From NCBI RefSeq assembly GCF_009496155.1, contig NZ_WIJP01000006.1, positions 62,001 to 126,000 on the forward strand: 64,000 nucleotides of DNA, in the 5' to 3' direction. The notes below the pieces were generated by a model that saw only the letters and a program-made list of their open reading frames with translations, made no database searches and was not told where the DNA came from. Positions 38,431 through 47,707 of the stretch are shown piece by piece (the first letter of the stretch is position 1; the number at the start of each line of letters is the position of its first letter). The position numbers and the translations under genes are program-made. The DNA is from Streptococcus mitis. Its GTDB lineage: Bacteria; Bacillota; Bacilli; Lactobacillales; Streptococcaceae.

Positions 38431-38909
38431 TTATAGACTTTCCAAAAAATCTGCCAAGGCAAGCACTTCTTCTTGTTCACTCGTTTCCATTGTTCCCAAG
38501 ACCCCCATCAAGTCCTCCCAGCTAGTATCCATCACATCACGAATACTCATACCATAAGGACCCTCTGTAACTTGCTTGACAAATCCATAAAAACGTTGAA
38601 TAGCTTGCCCAGGTGCTAGCTCTTTCCCTTTGGGGCTACATCACCTACCAGATGAGCATAAATGTCTGTAAAAATAGAAATCGCTTTTGCAAAATCTGTG
38701 TATTCTAGTAATTGTTCTACTGTCACATCATCAAATAAACTAGCAATAAATCCCAGTTGCTTATCAAGCTTCTCTACCTCAGATAAATCACTTGTCAAAG
38801 AGTCGTTCATGACCAAATAATCACGATAATCACGAGTTGTGATTTCCTTGCTCGTTTTTAGGACATCTTCTCCCTTGTCATTTTTGATTGTAAATTGAAC
38901 CTTAGCCAT
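38431..38909 (-). CDS. Tail assembly chaperone gpGT fusion by -1 frameshift
   Basis: Ribosomes on the gpG frame reach the heptamer GGGAAAG (38622-38628). A -1 slip continues 63 codons (ELAPGQAIQRFYG to ALADFLESL) to the stop at 38431. The product of about 159 aa is the usual long chaperone that loads the tape measure. The heptamer is the same as in phage lambda G-T. Confidence 0.8.
38616..38909 (-). CDS. Tail assembly chaperone gpG-like, short form
   Basis: 97 aa, mostly helical, acidic, ending APKGKS right after the frameshift heptamer. Located between the major tail protein and tape measure, the standard place. Makes tail chaperone with the gpGT fusion. Confidence 0.8.
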   Translation of the reverse strand: MAKVQFTIKNDKGEDVLKTSKEITTRDYRDYLVMNDSLTSDLSEVEKLDKQLGFIASLFDDVTVEQLLEYTDFAKAISIFTDIYAHLVGDVAPKGKS

Positions 38910-38958
38910 ATACTTTCCTTTCTAGAAAAAAGATAAAAAGAGAGCTTGCGCCCTCTTC

Positions 38959-39555
38959 TTACCCTGCAGCAACCATTTTAAGTTGACCTTTCAATTTTTT
39001 CAACTTTTCAGCATCTGAACCATAGACAATAGCTCCATAACGACCATTAGTTGCAGCGTCTGAACTAGCTGTCGCAGCGAAATTCACATTAGTAGTAGCT
39101 AACTCATTCGCCTTATCCTTGATTGTTTCAAAATCAATAGCATCCATAGAAAGCTGTCCTTTGTAAAAACCATAGTAAACTGGCTCTCCATTAGCGGTGT
39201 TACTTTCAATGAGAATGGAAACATTCTTGGCAACTGTGTCTGCACCGAAGTAATAGATACCATCATCATCGCCATACCCCAAAGCATTCGTATATAAAGC
39301 CAATGGGACATCAAGCAACCCCATCTCTACTTTAACATCACCTACCCCTCGATTGGATACGTGATAAGCCACATTACTACCATAAGTCTTTACAGGATCG
39401 CTAGATAATCCAGTTACTTTAGCGGTCTGTGTAGCCCCTTCATTATCTTTACCTTCTAGTGTGAAAAGATTCTCTCCAACTGTTGGAGTCTTTCCATCAT
39501 GCACACAAATGGTAACTGATTTAAGTCCAATAAGTGCAGTTCCTTTTACTGTCAT
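38959..39555 (-). CDS. Major tail (tube) protein, phi13 type
   Basis: 198 aa, beta-rich, no membrane segment. Sequence pattern GLKSVTICVHDGKTPT and ETIKDKANELATTNVNF are those of phi13-type major tail proteins. Its position before the tail chaperones supports this. Good site AAGGAAAAAG. Confidence 0.88.
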   Translation of the reverse strand: MTVKGTALIGLKSVTICVHDGKTPTVGENLFTLEGKDNEGATQTAKVTGLSSDPVKTYGSNVAYHVSNRGVGDVKVEMGLLDVPLALYTNALGYGDDDGIYYFGADTVAKNVSILIESNTANGEPVYYGFYKGQLSMDAIDFETIKDKANELATTNVNFAATASSDAATNGRYGAIVYGSDAEKLKKLKGQLKMVAAG

Positions 39556-39571
39556 TTCTTTTTCCTTCTTT

Positions 39572-39952
39572 CTAGTATTTCTTATATAGAGCGCTCATAC
39601 CACGATAAGTCCGAGCGTCTACATAGCGTTTGATATCAGGAATCCATTGTTCCAGACCACCTTCAGTCTGATAAAATCCCTGATCTTCCATTATTTTTTC
39701 AATTCTTCCTTGGAGTTCTTTACACTCCACTCGATTAGTAGACTCTACATTGATTTGATAGAGAAAAGTCTTTGCCAGGCTAGTATTACTACCGTGAACG
39801 CTCTGCATTGGAGGTCCTACAGGGATAATGACAATACTCGTCTCGTCATCTCCCAAGGTCTCAGGACGTTCAAATGACTTGATACTAATACCAGATAAAG
39901 ACTCATCCTCCTCCAAAGCGTTAGAGAGTTCAGTTAATTTGTCTTTAATCAT
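39572..39952 (-). CDS. Tail terminator/completion protein (DUF806-like)
   Basis: 126 aa. Order and size fit the tail-terminator position; the motif IVIIPVGPPMQS and ending YRGMSALYKKY resemble DUF806 proteins. Overlaps the HK97 gp10-like gene by one base. Confidence 0.7.
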   Translation of the reverse strand: MIKDKLTELSNALEEDESLSGISIKSFERPETLGDDETSIVIIPVGPPMQSVHGSNTSLAKTFLYQINVESTNRVECKELQGRIEKIMEDQGFYQTEGGLEQWIPDIKRYVDARTYRGMSALYKKY

Positions 39953-40350
39953 TACAAAAACTCCTGTTTTAACTTCATGCCAACTTTAGATTTAAAAACT
40001 GGTTTGCTACCCTCAAAAAAGCGGCGCATAATACCGAAACCACGAGGATGCCCATTCTTTGCGTATCCAAATTCGTTCAAGTGAATTAGGGTCCAACGAG
40101 GACTTTTAAATCCTAATTTAACCATTGGAACACCGCTGGATGTACCAGTCACATTCCCATGGACGACAGCTCCGACCGTCTTACCAGTGTCAGCGTACAC
40201 TGCCATAGCTCGTTTGAAAGTCGGCTCAAACTCCTCAACTGTACCCTTCAATACTTTGTTGACTTTTCTACGAACTACTGGCTCTCCTAGTCGAGCCTCA
40301 ATCTTCCTCAAAACATCATCAAATCCTTTTAGATTTGCTCCACTAGACAT
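39952..40350 (-). CDS. HK97 gp10-like neck protein
   Basis: 132 aa from the ATG at 40350 (GGAGGT seven bases upstream; a GTG just before is within the spacer). LKGFDDVLRKIEARLGEPVVRRKVNKVL is split here as the helical N-terminus (LKGFDDVLRKIEARLG), and HPRGFGIMRRFFEGSK lies at the C-terminus; both are typical of HK97-gp10 family proteins. Neck/tail joining. Confidence 0.8.
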   Translation of the reverse strand: MSSGANLKGFDDVLRKIEARLGEPVVRRKVNKVLKGTVEEFEPTFKRAMAVYADTGKTVGAVVHGNVTGTSSGVPMVKLGFKSPRWTLIHLNEFGYAKNGHPRGFGIMRRFFEGSKPVFKSKVGMKLKQEFL

Positions 40351-40735
40351 CACGACTACCTCCGATAATAACTATCAAAAAATCCCGATTATCATAATCA
40401 GGACGCACATCGATAACCTGCCATTTCTTACCAACTAAACGGATATCTCCTACTTCGACAAAATGCCGACTTTCAGGCTGATAGTCTGTCAGAGGGTCAC
40501 GAATCTTCAAAGTCATCTTAGCTTTCATAGCTTTTCCTGTAGCAATCTCAATATCTTTGAAACTAGGTGAGTAAACTTGACCCATCGTATAAAAAGCCTT
40601 CTTGTAACTCACATCACGGCCATCAACCCCCTCTTTAACTTTAGAAGTATAGAAAGTCAGAGGAGTTCTCAGGTCTCCATTTTGAGACTCAGGCTTTTTA
40701 TAACGATAACTGGGGCGATTAGTATGATGGGCCAT
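40343..40735 (-). CDS. Head-tail adaptor/head closure protein
   Basis: 130 aa, SPP1 gp16-like small beta-barrel (LRTPLTFYTSK, FVEVGDIRLVGKKWQVIDVRP). Position between connector and gp10-like gene fits. Overlaps both neighbours. Confidence 0.8.
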   Translation of the reverse strand: MAHHTNRPSYRYKKPESQNGDLRTPLTFYTSKVKEGVDGRDVSYKKAFYTMGQVYSPSFKDIEIATGKAMKAKMTLKIRDPLTDYQPESRHFVEVGDIRLVGKKWQVIDVRPDYDNRDFLIVIIGGSRDV

Positions 40736-40895
40736 CAGGAATTATTACTTCTGTGTGTTTTTCTGACCATTCAACAAAGTTAGGCAATGCTTCATTGATT
40801 TCATCAAAACGTTCTTTTGTCGCTTCAAATTCTGAACCAACTGAGCGATATTGACCTTCTTTGAGGTCATAAAATTCTTTCAAAACCTTAATCAT
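40719..40895 (-). CDS. Small phage protein in head-tail cluster
   Basis: 58 aa, MIKVLKEFYDLKEGQ to IIPDGPSY, behind a perfect GGAGGAAATAG site. Overlaps the connector gene by eight bases and the adaptor gene by 17, so it is a real coupled gene. Probably a short coiled-coil accessory; family common in streptococcal phages but unnamed to me. Confidence 0.75.
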   Translation of the reverse strand: MIKVLKEFYDLKEGQYRSVGSEFEATKERFDEINEALPNFVEWSEKHTEVIIPDGPSY

Positions 40896-41175
40896 CTATT
40901 TCCTCCAATTTGTAATTTTCTAGTGATAACGCCATCAAATCTCCTTGAAAGTTTTGATAAAAAAATTCAACTTGATCATTGTAGGCATATCGTGCACGCT
41001 CTAAAATAAACTCTCTCACTCGTGGATTGTGGTTTGTAGTACCCACGATTTGAAAAATAGCCTGTTCAGAACTTTCTAACATTCTGGAAAGGTTAGCATC
41101 CTCTCCGTCGTGAAAAATCCTCATTCTCCCCTTAAACGCATCAAGGAGAGAATGAAGTTCTACTTCGGCAGTCAT
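40888..41175 (-). CDS. Head-tail connector (gp6-like)
   Basis: 95 aa all-helical protein (HSLLDAFKGRMRI, REFILERARYAYNDQVEFF) like Phage_connect_1 family. Lies immediately after the capsid gene. Forms the ring under the portal. Confidence 0.8.
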   Translation of the reverse strand: MTAEVELHSLLDAFKGRMRIFHDGEDANLSRMLESSEQAIFQIVGTTNHNPRVREFILERARYAYNDQVEFFYQNFQGDLMALSLENYKLEEIDD

Positions 41176-41190
41176 GACTCAACCCCTAAA

Positions 41191-42312
41191 TTAAGCTTCA
41201 GGGAATTTTAAAACCCAAACAGCAGCAGTCTTTTCATCATGAGCTTTACCGTAAGCAAATTGCTTCGCAGTGTAAAGATTCAAATCTTCCAAAGCGTATG
41301 TTTCGGTAAATCGACCAAATTCGATACCACCACCAACAAAAGCATCGTAACGACCTTTGACAAATGTAGTGACTTTACCTGTAGTTTGTGCTACAGATTC
41401 AACTAAGATTAGGTTGTAAGGCATTGCAGTAACATAAACACCTTGAGCATTCAAAGAAGTGTATTGTTTCTTTACATCCCAAGCATCGGCTGGGTTAACA
41501 ACCATCACGAGATTTCCTTCCACTGCAACTGGAGTTTTTCCGTCTGCTTTAACAGAGTGATGTTTGTAAACCTTTGTCAATTCTTTGACTACGGTAGCTG
41601 AGTCGGCAAATGTCAACTTAGTAGTTTGAGCTGTTTTTTCATCATGAGTTGTATGGTCGCCTGAAACAGTTCCTGTAAGAGTGCGAGAAAGCCCAATAGG
41701 TTTATTATCCCCATCACCGTTCAAGAAAGCAGCTTCAAGTGCGACTGCAAAGGCTTCTGTGATTTGAACAGAGACGAATTTTGCCAACCAAGCTGGTCCA
41801 AATTTTTCGGCATCTTTTGGAATTACAACGAAAGCAGTCAATTTGTGTTGGATTGCTTCTTCTTCGTTGAATTTTTGTTTGAGTTGTCCTTGGATTTCTC
41901 CATTGATTTTCCCCCAAACAGCTTGACCTGTTTGTTCTGATTTGAGGAATTTCAAGCGGATACCAGCGTTTTTAAGGCCAATGTGTTGAAGGAGAGGGCG
42001 AGATTGTACCAGATCTTCAAAGATACGGTCAATAATTTCTTGTGGGATGAACTTCTCAATCCCTTGAGGTGCTGCCTTTTCAATGTTATTGAAGAACTCA
42101 CGAGCTTCTGCAGTCAGCTTAGCATCGTATGGATTCAAAGCTGAAACTTCTTCACGAGCAGCATCACGAGCTTGAGCCATCATTTCATTGGTCATGGACT
42201 CAATCATGTCATTGTATAGCTTCGCTTGTTCTTCTTGAGGAGCGCCATTTGTAACGGCATCCAAAAATGCCTGACGTTGTTTTTCAAATTGATTAGATAA
42301 TTTCATTGTCAT
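41191..42312 (-). CDS. Major capsid protein, HK97 fold
   Basis: 373 aa from the ATG at 42312 (AAAGGAAA eight bases upstream). The N-terminal helical delta region (about 1-80) comes before IEKFIPQEIIDRIFEDLVQ-type capsid core. The order protease then capsid and the core text GDGDNKPIGLSRTL fit phage_capsid HK97. The upstream 48 in-frame codons cover the intergenic gap and end of the protease gene and are not used. Confidence 0.92.
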   Translation of the reverse strand: MTMKLSNQFEKQRQAFLDAVTNGAPQEEQAKLYNDMIESMTNEMMAQARDAAREEVSALNPYDAKLTAEAREFFNNIEKAAPQGIEKFIPQEIIDRIFEDLVQSRPLLQHIGLKNAGIRLKFLKSEQTGQAVWGKINGEIQGQLKQKFNEEEAIQHKLTAFVVIPKDAEKFGPAWLAKFVSVQITEAFAVALEAAFLNGDGDNKPIGLSRTLTGTVSGDHTTHDEKTAQTTKLTFADSATVVKELTKVYKHHSVKADGKTPVAVEGNLVMVVNPADAWDVKKQYTSLNAQGVYVTAMPYNLILVESVAQTTGKVTTFVKGRYDAFVGGGIEFGRFTETYALEDLNLYTAKQFAYGKAHDEKTAAVWVLKFPEA

Positions 42313-42328
42313 TCTGTTTTTTCCTTTC

Positions 42329-43111
42329 TTAAAACATAAAAAGACCGAACCCTTTAGGAACAGCCTTGTCTGTGTTATTTTCTGGACTTTCTGGAAGATT
42401 GAATCTCTTCTGTAGAAATTCACTATTTTCGAAAGCCTCTTTGTCGATTTGTACATCTGGCAGTTTAGTTTTTAGCTTTTCAGCTACCAGTTCAGCGATT
42501 TTATCAATATCCGGTGTCATTGCTGACCTCATTTTCTCGATAAAGTCACTAGGGATCATAGGAGTTTCACTCGCAACTAAAGTCGGAGCGACTTCGTTTG
42601 TAAACATAATCTTGTCTACAAATCCGTGATTCAAAGCTGATTCAGCATCAAACCAAGTAGTCTTGTTCATCAATCCAAGCAAGTCATCAAGAGCCTTGCC
42701 GGTCTTATGAACATAGGCACTAGCAATAGATTTGTTAAAACCTTCTAGCACACCAGCCTCATGAAGCAGGACATTGTGGTCTCCGTTCACTTGCGTTGAA
42801 ACGTTATGGATCATGATTTGGGCAGTCGGACTGATTTCAACCGTATCTCCTGCCATTGCAATCACACTTGCTGCGCTCGCTGCAATACCGACAATCTTCA
42901 CGGTCACATCACCAGGATACGAACGTAGAGCAGTATAGATTTCACTACCAGCATAAACATCTCCACCACCCGAATTGATATGAACCTCAATCGGTTCCCC
43001 ATTCTCAGGAAGGACGACATCTTTCGGAGCGGTTGCATCCCACTCAAGCCAATCGTAAAGCCATCTGTCATTATTTGACACAATCGTACCCTTAATCGGA
43101 ATTACTTTCAT
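42329..43111 (-). CDS. ClpP-like prohead protease
   Basis: 260 aa. Serine nucleophile about Ser79 in GIAASAASVIAMAG, His102 in QIMIHNVS and a likely Asp in the DAESALNHG segment. VHINSGGGDV is the ClpP oxyanion/substrate-binding stretch. Processes capsid/scaffold during maturation. ATG 43111 has AAGGAGG at 11 bases; a GTG start 12 bases upstream falls in that site. Overlaps the portal end by 20 bases. Confidence 0.92.
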   Translation of the reverse strand: MKVIPIKGTIVSNNDRWLYDWLEWDATAPKDVVLPENGEPIEVHINSGGGDVYAGSEIYTALRSYPGDVTVKIVGIAASAASVIAMAGDTVEISPTAQIMIHNVSTQVNGDHNVLLHEAGVLEGFNKSIASAYVHKTGKALDDLLGLMNKTTWFDAESALNHGFVDKIMFTNEVAPTLVASETPMIPSDFIEKMRSAMTPDIDKIAELVAEKLKTKLPDVQIDKEAFENSEFLQKRFNLPESPENNTDKAVPKGFGLFMF

Positions 43112-44243
43112 CTTCTTTCTCACCTCCTTCCTCTATATGCCCACCAATTTGATAGTTTTTGGTGATGAGAGGTTTATCCCCCCATGGAACAGCTTCTAAC
43201 CCAAGCTCAGCTCGAACTTCATTAATCAACATTGAACCAGAAGAAATAAGTTTATCAATGCTTTCAGCAAGTGCAAATTTATCTCTTTGACCTTCTCCTA
43301 CGATGACAAAGCGGCTTAAATCGTCATATCTTCTTCTTGTTAGCAATGAAAAATTTAAACCATCACTCATCTTCTTAACAAGAGACTGAAAACAATAACT
43401 ATTGAACATTTTTTGACTATTCTCCAGATTAGCCATGTCACCATGTAGCAAAGCTGTTGGAATACCCAATATATCAGCAACTTCATCATCAAATTGTCTT
43501 CTGAGTTTTTTTAATTCTTCAACAGATATATTTGATATTCCTGTTGTGTTGGTTAACTCGCTATATTCCATTCCATCCTGAGATGGAACAATTGCAATCG
43601 TTTTGGTGCTAAATGACTTAAAAAGTCCATCGGCATAAGCTTGAAGTTTTTCACGCATTTTATCATTGAAACTCCCGTTTGTTCTCGTGCTAAGAGTCCC
43701 CCTGATTTGATTCGTTCTCGCCAAAGCTTCGACCAGACGCGTATGAAGTTTCTCATAATCTGAAAATAAATCAGATACATACTCTTGCAATCGATTATTG
43801 TTATATTGCAAGAAAATCACTTCACTCATCCTAAATCTTTTTTCAAAAGTATAGCCCCTACAAGATACATACTCAAATACATCGTCATAAACAGCATATT
43901 TAGTTCGTGTAAAGGCATCTGCAACAAGCAACTGATCATCATCAGTAAGAAAAATTAGAACTTCATTCTTAGTAATTAACCTGTATACGACTTTTTGCCA
44001 AAAGTCTGACGCAGATTCATTTTTGTTTGGCCTTACATTCAGCAAGTAGTCCCAATCAGAAGGCTTAACCTTACCGTTTTCTTGATATTTAAATGCTGAC
44101 TTAGCAAAAATCCGAGCGATGAACTCAGCTGACTTATCAATCGCTAAGCTTTTGAGTTGCAGATTCCCAAACATCCGCTCAAGATCCTCGAACTCAAAAC
44201 CAACCTCTGGTACTTCACGCTTAAATAAATTCAGTAACCCCAA
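43092..44243 (-). CDS. Portal protein, HK97 family
   Basis: 383 aa. Portal motifs are WDYLLNVRPNKNESASDFWQ in the N-terminal half and ADILGIPTALLHGD plus LENSQKMFNSYCFQSLV in the second half. The start is TTG at 44243 with GGAGG seven bases before; no ATG fits. Dodecameric DNA gate of the head. Confidence 0.93.
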   Translation of the reverse strand: MGLLNLFKREVPEVGFEFEDLERMFGNLQLKSLAIDKSAEFIARIFAKSAFKYQENGKVKPSDWDYLLNVRPNKNESASDFWQKVVYRLITKNEVLIFLTDDDQLLVADAFTRTKYAVYDDVFEYVSCRGYTFEKRFRMSEVIFLQYNNNRLQEYVSDLFSDYEKLHTRLVEALARTNQIRGTLSTRTNGSFNDKMREKLQAYADGLFKSFSTKTIAIVPSQDGMEYSELTNTTGISNISVEELKKLRRQFDDEVADILGIPTALLHGDMANLENSQKMFNSYCFQSLVKKMSDGLNFSLLTRRRYDDLSRFVIVGEGQRDKFALAESIDKLISSGSMLINEVRAELGLEAVPWGDKPLITKNYQIGGHIEEGGEKEDESNSD

Positions 44244-44297
44244 TGCACTTCCTCCTTTCTTTTAATTTCTGCCGACCACCCACCCAAAATTTATGCT

Positions 44298-45938
44298 TTA
44301 AAAATCCCAACTATCAATCATGTCAAGGAATTCCCCAACATTCGACTCTTGCACCAGCTCCCTCTTGTAAAGAGCAGCTATCAAAGCATGGAACCCATCT
44401 GTCTTTCTTCTGACAGGTTCTTTCTTCAAGAAACGCTTATTGCCATCCTTATCCTCTTTGACATAGGTATTATCCGTATACCAAATCATAGAGTTGTCAC
44501 CCTCAAAGATAAAACGCTCATTGGCAAATCCGTCTTCGATAATTGGCGCAACCTTAGACTGGATAGCCCCTGGATTCCGTAAGAACTCATAGTCAAAACC
44601 AGCCTCTTCCAAAAGAGGTTTTAATAAGTCCATTCTAAAACCATCGGCACAGACTAGCTCGATTTGATACTCTCTGCTCCAGTCATTCAATTTTTCAACC
44701 AATAAACGAGGGTCAATACTAGGACCATCCACGATGGTAAACAAGCCTCTGTCTGCCCATTCTTCAATAGGCGCTTTTAGTTTGAAAGCTTTCAAAAACG
44801 CTTTACGAGCAAATGAATGTTGCTTCCAGATGAACTCATCACCATTCTTAAATAGCAAACCAACACTCGCAAAGTCTCGGATGCTCGCATAGTCAAACCC
44901 AGCCACACATGACCGACCTTTCAAGTCAATACCAGGCTGACGCAAACAAGCAAGTAATTTTTCACGAGATGTCACATCTTTCTCAAGGTCAGCTTCAGGA
45001 AGATTCATCCGTTTAGTCATGAACTCCTGACGGCCAGACGGCTCCAGCTCAAGGTCATCATAATCAGCCTTGGTTCTTGCAAGCAACCTTTTAGTATAAG
45101 GAGTGCTTTCATCCAACATCGGATTAGCTTTCGGCCAGTTCTTCATATCATCTACTTCGTCCACATTGTCTAGCTTGCAAATGAAAGGAAATAGCCTGAA
45201 ATCATCAACCTCTCCATTCAAGATTTGCATAGACTTCTCTATCAGCTTGTCATAGAATCCCTCACGCACATACCCATTCGTACCGTTGTAGAAAGTCCGA
45301 GCATGAGCAATCTTACCAAGACCTGACCGTTGAACCTTCACGGCCTTATCATCTTCAAACTGGTGAATCTCATCAAACTCAAGACAGCCATCACGAGCAG
45401 AGTCCATGGTCTTCGGATTATTCGTCCGAAAAGAAAAGACCGAGTTGTTCGCTCGACCTGTAATAGACATTTTAGTTAGATAGAAATGGTCCTCAAGGCC
45501 ACGCCTTTGAATAGTCTCATAGACCTCCTCAAATGAAACCTTGCCCTGTTTCTCAGAATTGGCAGTGATAGTCACATCATAATCTCTGATAGGGTAGATA
45601 GGACTGATAAAGAACGATGACCTGGCAGACATAAACCCATTCTTACCACCACCACGAGCCAAAGTATACAGATACTCATCGAAGTGTGGTTCCCCGTCTT
45701 CCTTCCGAAAAAGGAAAATAAACGGAGTCAAGAAAAGCTGGTACTTAGCCAGAGGAAAAAAATTCTTTTCCGCAAAACGAATGAACTTGTCAATCAAGTC
45801 ATTGTCAAAATACAAATCATCACGAGGATAGATTTTCTCCTTGATAATTTTAAACAGCAGCTTTCTTTCCTTGTTGACGACAATTTTTCCACTCTCGGCC
45901 ATTTTGATGTAGTTATCAACCAGCGGATGAGAAATCAT
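44298..45938 (-). CDS. terL: Terminase large subunit
   Basis: 546 aa. ATPase with Walker A-like LARGGGKN (93-100) and Walker B CLEFDEIHQ near 192; RNaseH-like nuclease with first Asp in AGFDYASIRDFAS and later Asp in VDGPSIDP and ICADGF-like VCADGFRMD. Packaging motor that also cuts DNA. Four-base overlap with the small-subunit gene. Confidence 0.95.
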   Translation of the reverse strand: MISHPLVDNYIKMAESGKIVVNKERKLLFKIIKEKIYPRDDLYFDNDLIDKFIRFAEKNFFPLAKYQLFLTPFIFLFRKEDGEPHFDEYLYTLARGGGKNGFMSARSSFFISPIYPIRDYDVTITANSEKQGKVSFEEVYETIQRRGLEDHFYLTKMSITGRANNSVFSFRTNNPKTMDSARDGCLEFDEIHQFEDDKAVKVQRSGLGKIAHARTFYNGTNGYVREGFYDKLIEKSMQILNGEVDDFRLFPFICKLDNVDEVDDMKNWPKANPMLDESTPYTKRLLARTKADYDDLELEPSGRQEFMTKRMNLPEADLEKDVTSREKLLACLRQPGIDLKGRSCVAGFDYASIRDFASVGLLFKNGDEFIWKQHSFARKAFLKAFKLKAPIEEWADRGLFTIVDGPSIDPRLLVEKLNDWSREYQIELVCADGFRMDLLKPLLEEAGFDYEFLRNPGAIQSKVAPIIEDGFANERFIFEGDNSMIWYTDNTYVKEDKDGNKRFLKKEPVRRKTDGFHALIAALYKRELVQESNVGEFLDMIDSWDF

Positions 45939-46273
45939 AACAGATCACTTCCAGACGTAGCTTTCTCAACAGGCGAGTTTTCCACCTCAAAATCAAACGA
46001 TCGCTCAATAGCTAAAAGCTGGTTGCTTGTTGTGTTGATTTCCTTGATGAGAGAATTCGCTTTTTGAAATCTCTGTTGCCCATTGTGAACAGTGATGACC
46101 AAGCCGTCTTCATGAAGTTTAGCTTTCAGCTCGTACAGCAATCTGACAAGATAAAGATAACGATTCACTTTTTCGTACTGGATTGCATCCTTTTTTCTAG
46201 GACTGAAATAGCCGATTTTGGAAAGTAGCTGATTTTCTAATTCTTTTATATTTTTTTCCGAGTATTCTTCCAT
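45935..46273 (-). CDS. Terminase small subunit, P27-like
   Basis: 112 aa, helical, charged; contains YFSPRKKDAIQYEKVNRYLYLVR and a tail typical of P27-type small terminases. Position directly before terL and after the presumed cos region supports it. Binds the packaging start site. Confidence 0.75.
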   Translation of the reverse strand: MEEYSEKNIKELENQLLSKIGYFSPRKKDAIQYEKVNRYLYLVRLLYELKAKLHEDGLVITVHNGQQRFQKANSLIKEINTTSNQLLAIERSFDFEVENSPVEKATSGSDLL

Positions 46274-46391
46274 TACCCCCCACCCCCTTTAATTTTTTGT
46301 TAAAAATTTGGACAGTCGAGTGCAGACCGCTTACCGACATCTTTAAAAATTTCCGATTTTTTTGACCGGGGGGTGTTTATGTTCCATTCAC
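46274..46391. other. Probable cos/packaging start region
   Basis: 118 bases between HNH gene and small terminase, without ORFs. Runs of C (46275-46288) and G (GGGGGGTG, near 46370) stand out in an AT-rich context and are partly complementary. In phages with HNH genes at this place the cos site lies here. Confidence 0.45.
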
Positions 46392-46688
46392 CTAACCCCA
46401 CCATTCATCTTTTCTGAAATTTCTGTCATTCTTATCAAAACGATCATGCCTCTTATTATGACATGCTTTGCACAGTGTTCTAAGATTATCTAAGTCAAGA
46501 GCGAACTCTGGATAGAACTCTAGCTCCTTGATGTGGTCAACTTCCAAGTTAGCAGTCGTGACCTTGCCTTCATCCCTACACCATACACATTCGTAATGAT
46601 CTCGTTTAAGTGCTTGCCTTCTTATGGTTCTCCACTCGCTGGAATTGTAAAATTGGTTTCGTTCTTCTCGAGTTGAAACTTCAATCAT
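46392..46688 (-). CDS. HNH endonuclease
   Basis: 98 aa. Zinc pairs CVWC and CKAC with the HNH core LEVDHIKELEF, N in LDNLRTLC, and HNKRHDRF. In HK97-like phages this enzyme works with terminase at cos and is needed for packaging. Four-base overlap with the preceding gene. Confidence 0.93.
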   Translation of the reverse strand: MIEVSTREERNQFYNSSEWRTIRRQALKRDHYECVWCRDEGKVTTANLEVDHIKELEFYPEFALDLDNLRTLCKACHNKRHDRFDKNDRNFRKDEWWG

Positions 46689-46888
46689 TTTCGTGAGGTA
46701 GAAACTTTTAGTTCAAACTCATTAAGCTTGTCAAGGCAATGATTTAAATAATTAATTGCTTCAGCTGTCTCTTTAGCTAATTGACGAAACTCTGAACTAT
46801 TTTCAATTTCAACACCGATTACAATTTCTCCTAATGGTTTTTGTCTATTGGTTGTTTTATTAAAAAGTCTTTTAATAATGCCTTTCAT
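46685..46888 (-). CDS. Small phage protein upstream of HNH gene
   Basis: 67 aa with a basic N-terminus (MKGIIKRLFNKTTNRQK) and a helical acidic part. No recognised family. The start of the late transcript lies upstream of it (palindrome at 46958). Confidence 0.6.
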   Translation of the reverse strand: MKGIIKRLFNKTTNRQKPLGEIVIGVEIENSSEFRQLAKETAEAINYLNHCLDKLNEFELKVSTSRK

Positions 46889-47053
46889 AACTATGTAAAC
46901 TCCTTTGTTTTCACTCTCTCAATTCCTTGTTTTACATATTCTAATGAATTCGCTACATGAGTTTTAACTCAGACTTATCAAGCGTTTATCTTGCATGCTT
47001 GAAATGAAATCATCATAACCTTAAAACAATGAATTGATGTTAAAATAAAAAAA
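46889..47053 (-). promoter_or_regulatory. Late control region with perfect palindrome
   Basis: 165 bases without genes between the recombinase-like gene and the first late gene. Contains TGAGTTTTAACTCA (46958-46971), a perfect 14-bp palindrome, plus AT-rich tracts. Suits the late promoter and its activator site; a clear -10 was not fixed. Confidence 0.45.
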
Positions 47054-47620
47054 TTAAAAGCCTTGAAACTTCGTCATGGCTCGGTCTTGTGAATCTTGAT
47101 TTTTGCCGATATATCGTAGTGAAATACTCTGGCTTGAGTGGTTCAGTAGGTCCATTATCAGAGCGACATCCTTGGTTTGTTCGTACATGAATAAGCCAAA
47201 GGTCTTTCTCATCGAGTGAGTAGCTATGTTTTCTAGACCAACTTCTTCAGCAGCTCTTTTGATAATCTTATAAGCTGTGTTAGGTTTTATGTGTTGGTGC
47301 TTACCGTTTCGGCTTGGAAAGAGGAAGTCTTCATCTTTCTTGTCTTTGATGTACTGTCGCATAGCATTCTTGAATTTCTTTGGCATCTTTCGTTTGGTTG
47401 GCTTGTCTGTCTTTTCATCGACGATCTGGACATGCCAACCTTTAACGTGCTTTACTTTCAGTTTAACAATATCGCCAATACGAAAACCAAGATTAACACC
47501 AGACAAAAAGAGCATGAGGTTACGTTGTCTATCTAACTCTTTGACTGCGCTATGCAACGTCAGCCATTCAATCATAAGCTGAACATCATCTCTATTTCTG
47601 ATTGGTTCGACAACTACCAC
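47054..47620 (-). CDS. Catalytic-only tyrosine recombinase of the late control region
   Basis: 188 aa. Has only the catalytic domain: Arg in NLGFRIGDIV, His-x-x-Arg in THSMRKTFG, His in LNHSS and Tyr in LRYIGK. No arm- or core-binding N-domain. GTG start with AGGAGG at nine bases. Such short integrase-like genes lie before HNH/terminase in many streptococcal phages; role in packaging or regulation is unproven. Separate from the true integrase at 60548. Confidence 0.85.
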   Translation of the reverse strand: MVVVEPIRNRDDVQLMIEWLTLHSAVKELDRQRNLMLFLSGVNLGFRIGDIVKLKVKHVKGWHVQIVDEKTDKPTKRKMPKKFKNAMRQYIKDKKDEDFLFPSRNGKHQHIKPNTAYKIIKRAAEEVGLENIATHSMRKTFGLFMYEQTKDVALIMDLLNHSSQSISLRYIGKNQDSQDRAMTKFQGF

Positions 47621-47707
47621 ATATCCTCACCTCCTTTTCTAGGGCACAAAAAAAGCAGAGGTTTTCTCTGCTATTCTTCATGATACTAATTTACCACATT
47701 AAAATTA

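Noticed and set aside
47054..47620. Treating the short tyrosine recombinase as the integrase
   Set aside because: It lacks the arm- and core-binding domains and lies mid-genome; the full integrase at 60548 is next to attR.
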